DNA from: Phycisphaerae bacterium
Lineage (GTDB): Bacteria > Planctomycetota > Phycisphaerae > Sedimentisphaerales > Anaerobacaceae
Length of the DNA: 64,000 nt
Direction: 5' to 3'
Assembly (NCBI GenBank): GCA_017993835.1
Contig: JAGOLX010000022.1
Location: 25,175-89,174 of the forward strand
A program made the position numbers and the translations under genes. Shown here piece by piece: positions 54,616-63,236 of this stretch. How positions within the stretch are numbered: position 1 is the first letter of the stretch; each line of letters starts with the position of its first letter. The notes beneath the pieces are model-generated. The model was not told the DNA's origin and did no database searches. It saw only the letters and a program-made list of their open reading frames with translations.

Positions 54616-55740
54616 ATGGGCAACGAACACGATCACCTGTTGACTCTGCTCGACGAGATGGAGGCGAGATATGAGCAGATCGAGCAGCAGATCTCCGATC
54701 CGGCGATTGCCAAGGAGCCGGCCAGGCTCATTGCGTTCTCCAAGGAGCGAGGCAAGATCCGTCCTATCGTTCTGAAGTACCGCGAGTACAAGAAGGCCGA
54801 CGAGGACGCCCAGGGCGCTCGCCAGATCGCCGAGGATGGAAACACCGATCCGGATCTTCGCACCATGGCCGAGGAGGAGATGGAGCAGCTCGCGGCCCGC
54901 AAGAACCGCCTGATCGAAGAGATCGAGAACACCCTGGTCATGGCGGACGACCAGCAGATCGGTTCGGTCATCATGGAAATCCGCGCCGGCACCGGCGGCG
55001 AGGAAGCCGCCCTGTTCGCGAGGGATCTGTACGAGATGTACTGCCGGTATGCGGCGGACCGTCGCTGGCGGGTCGAACAGCTTGACTTCAGTCCGTCGGA
55101 GAAAGGCGGCCTCCGCGAGATCATCTTCAACATCAAGGGGGAAGGCGTGTGGGCCGAGCTGGGCTATGAGGGCGGCGGGCATCGCGTCCAACGAGTGCCC
55201 GAAACGGAGGCCCAGGGGCGAATCCACACATCGGCTGCCACGGTGGCCGTGCTGCCGGAGCCGGAGGAGGTGGATATTCAGATCAATCCCGCCGACGTGA
55301 TCGAGAACGTCTGTCGCGCCGGCGGTCCGGGCGGGCAGAACGTCAACAAGGTCAGCAGCGCCATCCGTCTGGAGCACGTCCCAACCGGCATCACCGTCAA
55401 CATGCGAGAAGAGGCCAGCCAGCACAAGAACCGTGCCAAGGCCTGGCGAATCCTCCGAAGTCGCGTCTACGAGCTCTACGAGGGCAAACGCCGGGCCGAA
55501 CGGGATTCGCAGCGCAAGACCATGATCGGCTCGGGCGACCGATCGGAGAAGATCCGAACGTACAACTTCCCCCAGAACCGGGTCACAGACCACCGGATCG
55601 GCTTGTCGCTGCACAACCTCGACAGGATCATCGGGGGAGGCATGGGCGACCTCGTTGCGGCCCTCATGGAGCATGACCGGCAGCAGCGACTGAAGAGCCT
55701 CCGCGTCTCGCCGCAAACGGGCGCCCCGGCGGCGAAATAG
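54616..55740 (+). CDS. prfA: Peptide chain release factor 1
   Basis: 374 aa from ATG 54616; a TTG at 54595 is in frame and no strong ribosome site is seen. RF1 releases peptides at UAA and UAG. The GGQ motif is at residues 239-241 ([10 protein letters not shown]). RF1 type is supported by the PxT recognition tripeptide P195-E-T197 in [19 protein letters not shown]. The C-terminal [15 protein letters not shown] block is conserved. No prmC methylase gene follows. Confidence 0.95.
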   Translation: MGNEHDHLLTLLDEMEARYEQIEQQISDPAIAKEPARLIAFSKERGKIRPIVLKYREYKKADEDAQGARQIAEDGNTDPDLRTMAEEEMEQLAARKNRLIEEIENTLVMADDQQIGSVIMEIRAGTGGEEAALFARDLYEMYCRYAADRRWRVEQLDFSPSEKGGLREIIFNIKGEGVWAELGYEGGGHRVQRVPETEAQGRIHTSAATVAVLPEPEEVDIQINPADVIENVCRAGGPGGQNVNKVSSAIRLEHVPTGITVNMREEASQHKNRAKAWRILRSRVYELYEGKRRAERDSQRKTMIGSGDRSEKIRTYNFPQNRVTDHRIGLSLHNLDRIIGGGMGDLVAALMEHDRQQRLKSLRVSPQTGAPAAK

Positions 55741-55761
55741 GCGGGCGGAGGGGGCTGGCGT

Positions 55762-56844
55762 ATGATCATCGTCGTGACCGGAATGGTGGGCCTCAACAAG
55801 AAGAGCTACCTGGAGGCGGTCTGCCGGTTCGCAGGGCGGAACGGCCAGCAGGTCGAGCTTCGCAGCGTAGGCGACATGATGTACGCAGAGGCCCCGGACG
55901 TGCCGCCGGGCAAGATCCTCGACATCTCTCTCAAGCGGCTCGACTCCCTCCGCCGCAGCGTGTTCAAGGACATCATTGCGGCCGCGACCGAGGTCCCGAA
56001 CCTGATCGTCAACACCCACGCCACCTTCCGCTGGCGGCACGGCCTGTTCCCCGCCGTGGACTTCGACCAGATGCGCCAGCTCAACGCGGACATGTACATC
56101 TGCCTGATCGACGGCGTCGTCGCCATGCACCTGCGCCTGCTCGAACAGCACGCGGTCGAGCACAGTCTCAAGGACCTCATCGTCTGGCGGGAGGAGGAGA
56201 TCATCAGCACCGAGATGCTCTGCAAGGGCATCAACGACACGGTGCCCTTCTACTGCCTGTCCCTAGGCGCGACGGAGCCGACCGTCGATACCTTCTACCG
56301 ACTGGCGTTCCGTCGGGACATCAAGCGGGCCTACCTCAGTTTCCCCATGACCGCGGTGGCCCGGCTCGAGAGCGTCACACAGGAGATCGTCGAATTCCGC
56401 AGACGGATGAAGGAGTCGTTCATCTGTTTCGATCCGGGCGACCTGGAGGAAGCCCACCTGCCCACAGTCGCGCGGGCCGCTCGGGAGCAAGGTCTCAAGC
56501 AGGTCGAAGTCACGGCCTCGAATTGCAGGGCCCGCTTGGATGTGGACGAAGTCCTGCAAATCGAGCACGACGTCAACAGCCAGATCTATGCCCGCGACTT
56601 CCTGCTGATCGACCAGGCGGACATGATCATCAGCTTCGTACCCGCCCTGCCCGACGGTCGGGCCGCGATCTCCAGCGGCGTGGAACGCGAACTCCAGCAC
56701 GCCCACGAGGCCGCCAAGGAGGTCTACGTCATCTGGACCGCCCGCCAACAGCACCCCTCCGTCTTCGTCACCCAGACCGCCAGCAGGGTCTTCTCCAGCG
56801 TGCCCGAAGCGATGGAATTCCTCCAGAAGCGATATGCTTGTTGA
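55762..56844 (+). CDS. P-loop kinase-like protein with deoxyribosyltransferase-like C-terminus
   Basis: 360 aa, cytoplasmic. The N-terminus IIVVTGMVGLNKKSY looks like the P-loop of adenylate-kinase-like proteins, but Walker A is degenerate: G7-x4-N12-K13-K14-S15, with Asn for the second Gly. The next 200 residues (LIVNTHATFRWRHG; YICLIDGVVAMHLRLLE) fit a nucleotide-kinase fold. From about residue 270, LLIDQADMIISFVPALPDGR...SSGVERELQHAHEAAKEVYVIW resembles nucleoside 2-deoxyribosyltransferase-type Rossmann domains. Possibly a nucleotide-salvage or sensing protein; deoC follows further down. The function is not established. Confidence 0.7.
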   Translation: MIIVVTGMVGLNKKSYLEAVCRFAGRNGQQVELRSVGDMMYAEAPDVPPGKILDISLKRLDSLRRSVFKDIIAAATEVPNLIVNTHATFRWRHGLFPAVDFDQMRQLNADMYICLIDGVVAMHLRLLEQHAVEHSLKDLIVWREEEIISTEMLCKGINDTVPFYCLSLGATEPTVDTFYRLAFRRDIKRAYLSFPMTAVARLESVTQEIVEFRRRMKESFICFDPGDLEEAHLPTVARAAREQGLKQVEVTASNCRARLDVDEVLQIEHDVNSQIYARDFLLIDQADMIISFVPALPDGRAAISSGVERELQHAHEAAKEVYVIWTARQQHPSVFVTQTASRVFSSVPEAMEFLQKRYAC

Positions 56845-56847
56845 CCT

Positions 56848-57291
56848 TCACTTGAGGTCCGACTTCTTCACGTGGAGAAGTCGGTGGCCGAGCATATCGA
56901 CCGCGGCCTGGGCCTGTTCCAGAACAATGTACCCGACGAGCGGTTCGCAGACCCCGTCCTCGGGCTCCATATCGAGAAAGAGAACCTCGCCGTAGATCGA
57001 GTCAAAGCCCTCCATCGCAATCTCGACCGGTCCACAGACCTCGCCCTGGACCGTCTGTTGAGTTGCCGTCTCGCAGTCAATGTGCCGGACTGTCGACAAC
57101 TTCCCGAGGCGATCCTTCCAGTCTCGCGGCAGAACCATGTGTCCGGACCCGGTATCGACAAGAGCATCGCAGGTCAGAACATACCCTTCTTCGAGCAGGT
57201 TCCTGATTCTCACCTTGATGGAGATGCGTCCCACGTTGGTCCTCACCTGCTGCATCTGCATACCACACCACATCATCAGCCGAAATCGCAT
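56848..57291 (-). CDS. Small retroviral-type (clan AA) aspartic protease-like protein
   Basis: 147 aa from ATG 57291; ATG 57255 is an alternative. The motif ALVDTGSGHMVLP (D-T-G with following hydrophobic-hydrophobic-P) is that of single-domain aspartic proteases, which work as dimers. The second half has the expected GPVEIAMEGFDSIYGEVLFL strands and PLVGYIVLEQAQAAVD, the counterpart of the flap/LLG region. Such proteins are found in many Planctomycetes and their substrates are unknown. It is convergent with the 55762 gene. Confidence 0.75.
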   Translation of the reverse strand: MRFRLMMWCGMQMQQVRTNVGRISIKVRIRNLLEEGYVLTCDALVDTGSGHMVLPRDWKDRLGKLSTVRHIDCETATQQTVQGEVCGPVEIAMEGFDSIYGEVLFLDMEPEDGVCEPLVGYIVLEQAQAAVDMLGHRLLHVKKSDLK

Positions 57292-57313
57292 CTGCCATTG
57301 CCCAATACTGTTT

Positions 57314-57342
57314 AGTGTACCATATAGACGTGCCAACGGCAA
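57314..57342 (-). promoter_or_regulatory. Promoter of the aspartic protease-like gene
   Basis: Minus strand TTGCCG (57342-57337), 17-base spacer, TACACT (57319-57314). It would start transcription just before ATG 57291, which supports a start at or after that point. Confidence 0.5.
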
Positions 57343-57435
57343 GTGTCGAAGGATCAGAGCTTGCGAGAACACGGCGGTTGGCGTATCATTGAATGTCTGA
57401 AAGAGGCAATCACTGGACTTGTGGCGCTTTTGACG

Positions 57436-58146
57436 ATGACTCCTGAATCACAGATGACGGCGGGCGACGCAGCGAGACGGATCGATCATACACTCCTGCG
57501 GGCGGAAGCCACGCAGGTGGAGATTCTCCGCCTGTGTGAAGAGGCCGTGACGCACGGTTTCCACGCGGTGTGCGTGAATCCGCGATGGGTTTCGGCGGCC
57601 GCCGACCGGCTTCAGGGGACCCCGGTTTCCATCGCGGCGGTCGTGAGCTTTCCGCTGGGCGCCGATACGACCAAGGTCAAGGTCGCTCAGACTCAGGACG
57701 CCATCTTCGCGGGCGCAGATGAGGTCGACATGGTCGCGGACCTGGCGGCCATCATCGAGGGCGACGCGCAGTACCTGCTGCACCAGTTGATGTCTGTGCT
57801 CAGGGCGTGTCGGACGGTGCGTCCGCACGTCCTGCTGAAGGTCATCATCGAGTCGGCTGCCCTAACGACGGATCAGAAGGTCTTTGCCTGCCGGATCGCG
57901 GAGCAGGCTGGCGTCGATTTCCTCAAGACCAGCACGGGCTTTCACCCGGCGGGCGGAGCCACCGTCGAGGATGTCGCCCTGATGAAACAGACCGCCCCCA
58001 AGTGCAAGGTCAAGGCTTCTGGTGGGATCAAGACCGCCGAACAGGCGATGGCGATGCTCAATGCCGGCGCCGACCGAATCGGGACCTCTGCGGGCGTCGC
58101 AATCATCGAGGGACTTCGGACCGATGGCGGAGCAATTTGTCAGTGA
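57436..58146 (+). CDS. deoC: Deoxyribose-phosphate aldolase
   Basis: 236 aa from ATG 57436; the frame is open to 57343 and no strong ribosome site is seen. DeoC cleaves 2-deoxyribose-5-phosphate to glyceraldehyde-3-phosphate and acetaldehyde in nucleoside breakdown. The Schiff-base lysine is K164 in DFLKTSTGF, and K193 in KVKASGGIKT is the second catalytic lysine; LLKVIIESA holds K135. The length is normal for the family. The 3' end overlaps the next gene by 23 bases. Confidence 0.95.
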   Translation: MTPESQMTAGDAARRIDHTLLRAEATQVEILRLCEEAVTHGFHAVCVNPRWVSAAADRLQGTPVSIAAVVSFPLGADTTKVKVAQTQDAIFAGADEVDMVADLAAIIEGDAQYLLHQLMSVLRACRTVRPHVLLKVIIESAALTTDQKVFACRIAEQAGVDFLKTSTGFHPAGGATVEDVALMKQTAPKCKVKASGGIKTAEQAMAMLNAGADRIGTSAGVAIIEGLRTDGGAICQ

Positions 58147-58453
58147 GCCCATCCAACCGGTGGCGGGCACGTTCGACACGACGGGCATGGTCCGCGGGGA
58201 GCCTGGACTGCCCCACCGATTCGTCTGGAGAGGCGCCGAGTATACCGTCACGGCAGTCCTGCAGGTCTGGAAGGAGGACGGCCCCTGCCGACACGGCAGC
58301 GGCGAGATGTACCTCCGCAAGCACTGGTTCAAGATCGCGACCGAACAAGGCCCGCAAATGACGCTCTGCTTTGAACGCCAGGCCAGATCCAAACGCCAGA
58401 ACAAGCTCCGATGGTGGCTCTATACCATCGACCGAGAAGAGTCTCTTGGCTGA
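58124..58453 (+). CDS. Small DUF6504-like protein
   Basis: 109 aa. ATG 58124 lies inside the end of deoC; GGGAC is upstream. The pattern PHRFVWRGAEYTVTAVLQVWKE and the end LRWWLYTIDRE resembles the small DUF6504-type proteins (RFxWRGxxYxVxxVLxxW). No function is known to me. It overlaps both deoC and the likely pabB start, so translation is coupled. Confidence 0.7.
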   Translation: MAEQFVSEPIQPVAGTFDTTGMVRGEPGLPHRFVWRGAEYTVTAVLQVWKEDGPCRHGSGEMYLRKHWFKIATEQGPQMTLCFERQARSKRQNKLRWWLYTIDREESLG

Positions 58454-59906
58454 CTACCCCATCTCATGCAAACTCCACTGCCGCAAGATCCAGGCCGTGG
58501 TTTCTTTGGACGCCGTGAGCGAGGCGTTCTCGCAGCGACTGTCGCCTTCCATTCTGGGGGCAAACGCGGCGGTTGCCGACAGCGGCGGGTTCAGCTATTG
58601 GGCGGCTGAGCCGCTGGAGATTCTCGAACTCACCGCAGAACAGACAGACCCCTTCCAGCAGCTTCAGAACGTCTTGAACCGATATAGGCTGGCGGATACA
58701 GACGCGAATCCCGCTCGAACGGGCCTTCTGCCGTCGGGCATGTTCGTTGGCGGCTGGATCGGGTACTTCAGCTATGAACTGGGGCGCTTCATCGAACGCT
58801 TGCCCAGGCGGACTTGGGACGATCTTCGGCAGCCTCTGATCCGCCTGTGCTTCTACGACCGCGTCATCGCCTACGACCATCGCGAGGACGCCTTCTGGAT
58901 CGTGGCTCTCGAGTTGCCCGACGATGCGGAAGGTCCGCAGGAAAAGCTCGCCTCGTTGGAGCACGGCCTGTGGGGATGCCGACAAGCCCAGGCTGAAGAG
59001 CTGTCACCTGCCGGTCTCGGCGTCATCGACGATCTCCATCTCTCGCGGATCCGTCGGAACACTTCCCGGCAGGACTACCTCGGCGCGGTGAGTCGGATCA
59101 AAGGACACATTCGCGACGGAGACGTCTATCAGGTCAACCTGTCACATCGGTTTGAGGTCCCCTTCAACAGCCGTCCCATCGACCTCTTCGGCTGGCAGAG
59201 CCGCCACAATCCCTGTGGCTACGCCGCCTACATCGATGCGGGCGGTTTCCAGATCGTGAGCACTTCCCCCGAGATGTTCGTCACGGTGCGCGACGGCAGG
59301 ATTTGGACGAAACCGATCAAGGGGACCCGTCCCCGGATCGACAGCGACGACCCGAAGGCATCGAGGCTCAACGCCCGGCGGTTCCATGACCTGCTGACCA
59401 GCGAGAAGGAACAGGCGGAGTTGAATATGATCATCGACCTCGAACGCAACGACGTCGCCAGGATCTGCAAGCCCGGCACACGCGACGTGGTTCAGCCGAG
59501 GACCATCGAGACATATCCGACCGTATACCACGCCGTCGCGACCGTCGCGGGACAGTTGCGCGACGACGTGGGCCTGAGTGAAATCCTCAGGGCCATGTTT
59601 CCCGGAGGATCGATCACCGGCGCTCCCAAGATCCGCGCCATGGAAATCATCGAATGCCTCGAGCCCACGGCCCGAGGCGTCTACACCGGCGCGATCGGGT
59701 TCGTTGGACTCGACGCCAGGGTGTGCTTGAACGTCGCCATCCGAACGATTATCATCACCCGCGGCAGTGCCTTTGTGCAGACCGGAGGCGGGATCGTCGC
59801 CGACTCCGATCCGCAGATGGAGTGGGAGGAGACACTGGTGAAGGCCAGGGCGCTGCTCGCGGGGATCCAGGCCGTGGGAACGGGACGCGTCGTGCGTCAG
59901 ATGTAG
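58446..59906 (+). CDS. pabB: Aminodeoxychorismate synthase component I
   Basis: PabB converts chorismate and ammonia to 4-amino-4-deoxychorismate for folate. The start is taken as TTG 58446, overlapping the preceding stop; the frame is open to 58371. 486 aa. The key lysine K292 in PIKGTRPR marks PabB, as TrpE has Ala there. Other blocks are GDVYQVNLSHRF, STSPEMFV, ELNMIIDLERND, MFPGGSITGAPKIRAMEII and GGGIVADSDP. The glutaminase subunit PabA is not in the window. pabC follows 18 bases on. Confidence 0.93.
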   Translation: MADYPISCKLHCRKIQAVVSLDAVSEAFSQRLSPSILGANAAVADSGGFSYWAAEPLEILELTAEQTDPFQQLQNVLNRYRLADTDANPARTGLLPSGMFVGGWIGYFSYELGRFIERLPRRTWDDLRQPLIRLCFYDRVIAYDHREDAFWIVALELPDDAEGPQEKLASLEHGLWGCRQAQAEELSPAGLGVIDDLHLSRIRRNTSRQDYLGAVSRIKGHIRDGDVYQVNLSHRFEVPFNSRPIDLFGWQSRHNPCGYAAYIDAGGFQIVSTSPEMFVTVRDGRIWTKPIKGTRPRIDSDDPKASRLNARRFHDLLTSEKEQAELNMIIDLERNDVARICKPGTRDVVQPRTIETYPTVYHAVATVAGQLRDDVGLSEILRAMFPGGSITGAPKIRAMEIIECLEPTARGVYTGAIGFVGLDARVCLNVAIRTIIITRGSAFVQTGGGIVADSDPQMEWEETLVKARALLAGIQAVGTGRVVRQM

Positions 59907-59924
59907 TATGTCAGGCAGGTGGCA

Positions 59925-60788
59925 ATGGCCCAGAAGGTCTTTCTGAACAATGAGTTGGTCGATGTCGAGAAGGCCGCGATTTCGGTCGCCGACAGCGGTC
60001 TGCTGTACGGCGCCGGCCTGTTCGAGACAATGCGCAGCCGTAACGGGGTCGTCTTCCGCGTGGAGGACCACCTGGACCGCCTGTTCTTCAGCGCCGCGGC
60101 CCTGTCGATCGACCACTCGTTCGACAAGCCCTGCCTTCTCAGCGCCCTGGATCGGGTTCTGGAGGCCAACGACCTGAAGGACGCGCGTCTGCGGCTGACT
60201 CTGACGAACGGTCCTCTCGCCGAGTCCGAAGACCAGCGGAGGCCGACGCTGTTGATCACGGCTACCGAGTTTCGACCGTATCCGTCTGACTACTACAACA
60301 CGGGCGTATTGGTCGTGCTCTGTCCGTTCCGTCAGAATCCGACGGACCCGACGTGCGGCCACAAGACAACCAACTACTACCCTCGCTTGCTCGCTTTGAA
60401 TCTGGCCCACCGCCGGCGTGCCGCGGAAGCGTTGTGGTTTGCCACCGACAACCGCCTGGCGGAGGGCTGTATCAGCAACGTCTTCCTCGTGAAGGACTCC
60501 GTTCTGTACACGCCGTCGGTACAGACGCCTGTGTTGCCGGGGATCGCCAGGAAGACCGTCCTGCAGGTGGCGAAGGAGCAGTCGATTGAAGCCGTCGAGA
60601 AGGACCTGTATATTGCCGACCTCCTCGGCGCCGATGAGGTCTTTCTGACGAACATCGTCATGGAGGTGCTGCCGGTGACCCATATCGAGCAGCACGCAGT
60701 TGGCAACGGCAACGTCGGGTCTGTCACGCAAAGGCTCCGCGAGAGCTTCGTGGTAGCCGTGGAACAGGAATGCGGGAGACAACCATGA
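59925..60788 (+). CDS. pabC: Aminodeoxychorismate lyase / class-IV aminotransferase
   Basis: 287 aa PLP enzyme of fold type IV. With pabB next door it is most likely PabC, which releases pyruvate to give 4-aminobenzoate; a branched-chain or D-amino-acid aminotransferase is the alternative. The PLP lysine is K147 (GHKTTNYYPRLLA), with E182-region AEGCISNVFLV and the phosphate-binding LPGIARKTV. The ATG 59925 is close behind AGGTGG; GTG 59919 is in frame. The stop overlaps the next start (ATGA). Confidence 0.88.
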   Translation: MAQKVFLNNELVDVEKAAISVADSGLLYGAGLFETMRSRNGVVFRVEDHLDRLFFSAAALSIDHSFDKPCLLSALDRVLEANDLKDARLRLTLTNGPLAESEDQRRPTLLITATEFRPYPSDYYNTGVLVVLCPFRQNPTDPTCGHKTTNYYPRLLALNLAHRRRAAEALWFATDNRLAEGCISNVFLVKDSVLYTPSVQTPVLPGIARKTVLQVAKEQSIEAVEKDLYIADLLGADEVFLTNIVMEVLPVTHIEQHAVGNGNVGSVTQRLRESFVVAVEQECGRQP

Positions 60789-61897
60789 AAGCAAAGGAAA
60801 TCGGGGCTGTGGTCGAGAAGATCGCCCCGCTGGGCCTGGCCCAGTCGTGGGACAACGTCGGACTACTCATCGGCGATCCCGACCGACCGATCAAGAACAT
60901 CCTGCTGACCATCGACATCACGCAGGCGGTCGTCGCGGAGGCAAAGGCTCTCAAGACGGATCTGATCCTGGCCTACCACCCGGTCATCTGGGACGGGCTC
61001 AAGCGAATCCGAACCGACGACGGGTCCAGGACGGTTCATGAACTGATCCGCGCCGGGATCGCGGTCTTCTGCATCCACACGGCCCTGGACGCCGTCGGGG
61101 GCGGCGTCAACGACGGCCTGGCCGACATCGTCGGCATCCAAGACCCCAAGCCCATCGGGGACTACGTGGAGTACTCGCCGCAGGAGGCGTACAAGCTCGT
61201 GGTCTTCGTCCCAGTCAACACGCTGGCGACGGTCTCCAACGCGGTCTTCGAAGCCGGCGCCGGCTGGATCGGCAACTACCGCGACTGCGGTTTCCACACG
61301 GACGGGACCGGGACCTTCCTGCCCCTGGAGGGTGCCAATCCCGCCATCGGCAAACAGGGCAAGCTGGAGCAGGTCCGCGAGTGTCGATTCGAGACCATCG
61401 TCCCGGCCGCCAGGCTTCAGGCGGTCGTGGCGGCGATGAAGAAGGCACATCCATACGAGATGCCGGCCTTCGACGTCATCAAGCTTTTCGATTATGCAAG
61501 CCGGTTCGGATTGGGTAGAATCGGCACGCTGGCCAGACCGATGCGACTGGATCGGATCATTGAGCAGGTAAAACGCCGGACCGGCGCCAAGGCGGTCGGA
61601 CTCGTGGGCGACCAGAAGCGCCTTGTTCGCAAGGCTGCGGTCTGTGCCGGCACCTGCGGCGAGATCCTCAATCTCGTCATCGCAGGCGGCGCCGACCTGT
61701 ACCTGACGGGCGAACTGAAGCACCATCAGGCCCTGGCGGCCCAGGAGGCCGGCCTGACCTGTATCTGCCTGAGCCACACGGTCTCGGAACGGTTCATCCT
61801 CAAGAAGGTGGCCGGGCAGATCAAGGAACTGGCAAAGGAGTTGAACGTCAGGGTCAGCAAGAAGGATGCCGACCCATTTACATGGAAGAACATTTGA
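60785..61897 (+). CDS. Nif3-like dinuclear metal-binding protein (DUF34)
   Basis: 370 aa, the long form with a CutA/PII-like insert between two Nif3 halves. ATG 60785 overlaps the pabC stop and has GGGAGAC upstream. Metal-ligand motifs are present: LILAYHPVIWDGLKRI, CIHTALDAV (His and Asp) near the N-terminus, and TGELKHHQALAAQEAG and LSHTVSERFIL near the C-terminus. The insert has VFVPVNTLATVSNAVFEAGAG and PAARLQAVVAAMKKAHPYEMPAFDV. Nif3 proteins bind two metal ions; a GTP cyclohydrolase-like role has been proposed, which would fit the folate neighbours. Confidence 0.92.
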   Translation: MKAKEIGAVVEKIAPLGLAQSWDNVGLLIGDPDRPIKNILLTIDITQAVVAEAKALKTDLILAYHPVIWDGLKRIRTDDGSRTVHELIRAGIAVFCIHTALDAVGGGVNDGLADIVGIQDPKPIGDYVEYSPQEAYKLVVFVPVNTLATVSNAVFEAGAGWIGNYRDCGFHTDGTGTFLPLEGANPAIGKQGKLEQVRECRFETIVPAARLQAVVAAMKKAHPYEMPAFDVIKLFDYASRFGLGRIGTLARPMRLDRIIEQVKRRTGAKAVGLVGDQKRLVRKAAVCAGTCGEILNLVIAGGADLYLTGELKHHQALAAQEAGLTCICLSHTVSERFILKKVAGQIKELAKELNVRVSKKDADPFTWKNI

Positions 61898-62808
61898 TGG
61901 ACGACAGCAGGGAAATACCGAACGAGGAAATCCAAGCGACCCCTGAGCAACAGGCCGTAGTCGAGGAACAGACGGATCGTGCTGAGGAGGTCGCCGAGGA
62001 GTCGGCCCTCGACTTGACCGATACACCAGCGGAGAGTATTCCACCCGAGGGGGAGATCGCATCGTCTTGCGAGGAGATACAGACGCCGCAGGCGGAAGGT
62101 CCGGAGCCGACGGCCGAGCCGCAACCCGCTGTCCAAGCGGGCGAGGCGCTAGTCGAGATGCTCGATGCCATCGGCGGACAGGAGACTGCACCCGCCGAAC
62201 CACGCGAATCCAGCGCGGAGGCTCCACTGTCTCAGCCTGCCGGTCCGGAACCGACGGAGCCGGAGGGTCCGGGGCAGGAGTCCTCCCCCACCATCGAATC
62301 GGTGATCGAGGCAATCCTCTTCGCGACGGATGAGCCGCTGCAGGAGAGCCGCCTGGCGGGGATCGTCGAGACGACGCCCAAGCAGGTCCGTGACTGCGTC
62401 GAGAGCCTCAACGCGCGGTATGAAGCCTGCCACAACGCCTTCCGCATCGAGCAGATCGCGGGCGGCTACCAGATGCTGACTCAGCCCCTCTACAATCCTT
62501 GGCTCAAGAAGATGCTCAAGGTCCGCAGCGACAACAAGCTCAGTCCTGCCGCGATGGAGACCCTGGCCATCATCGCCTACAAGCAGCCGATCATCCGCGC
62601 GGACATCGAAGCCATCCGCGGCGTCGCGGTCGGCGAGGTGATTCGCAGCCTGATGTACAAGGGCCTCGTCAAGATCGCCGGACGGGCGGAAATCCTCGGC
62701 CGCCCCATGCTCTACGGCACCACAAAGAAATTCCTCGAAGTCTTCGGCCTGAACTCCATCAAGGACCTCCCGAAGGCCGAAGACCTCAAGAACCCGGATC
62801 GGGGATAG
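61897..62808 (+). CDS. scpB: Segregation and condensation protein B, acidic N-terminal extension
   Basis: 303 aa. ATG 61897 overlaps the preceding stop (TGATG), with GGAAGA upstream. ScpB is the winged-helix kleisin-binding part of the SMC-ScpAB condensin. The ScpB core (residues about 135-303) has IESVIEAILFATDEPL, LNARYEACHNAFRIEQIAGG, SPAAMETLAIIAYKQP and GRPMLYGTTKKFLEVFGL. The first 130 residues are acidic, Pro/Glu-rich and probably disordered, an unusual addition. No scpA lies next to it in the window. Confidence 0.94.
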   Translation: MDDSREIPNEEIQATPEQQAVVEEQTDRAEEVAEESALDLTDTPAESIPPEGEIASSCEEIQTPQAEGPEPTAEPQPAVQAGEALVEMLDAIGGQETAPAEPRESSAEAPLSQPAGPEPTEPEGPGQESSPTIESVIEAILFATDEPLQESRLAGIVETTPKQVRDCVESLNARYEACHNAFRIEQIAGGYQMLTQPLYNPWLKKMLKVRSDNKLSPAAMETLAIIAYKQPIIRADIEAIRGVAVGEVIRSLMYKGLVKIAGRAEILGRPMLYGTTKKFLEVFGLNSIKDLPKAEDLKNPDRG

Positions 62809-63236
62809 TACGACGACAGTAAAAAGTGAAGAACGTGGGAAGGTCAAATCGCCACGTCCCATTCCTGCCTTCCTGCTCTTGCGCTCCCGAATGCCGTTCG
62901 TTGACCGACCATTGGGCACAGCGTACACCGGCATGTGGTCGAACAGGCCCAATGAGGCTTGACATGACGACTCTGGGAACAGAGCAGGCTCAAAAAGGAC
63001 CTCTCGCGGTGGCGCTGGTAGGCATCGTCCATGGGTTGACTGTGCGCGGGGTTCGAGAAGAAGACGCAGTCCCAGCGAACGCAGTGAGAACTGGAGGCGT
63101 CATAGCCGTAGGCGTCTGCATGGACCAGGAACCTCGTCCATCGCCTTCGGTCTGCAGGGAGTCGTCTTCGGCCGACTCCTCCGTGGACACAAAGCCAGAG
63201 TTGCGCATAAGACTTGACACTGTCGCCGCGGCGGAA
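62809..63236. other. Gene-free stretch after scpB
   Basis: 428 bases without a supportable gene. Short minus-strand ORFs are Ser/Thr/Arg-rich and look like chance. I see no terminator for the pab-scpB unit and no clear repeat. Confidence 0.4.
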
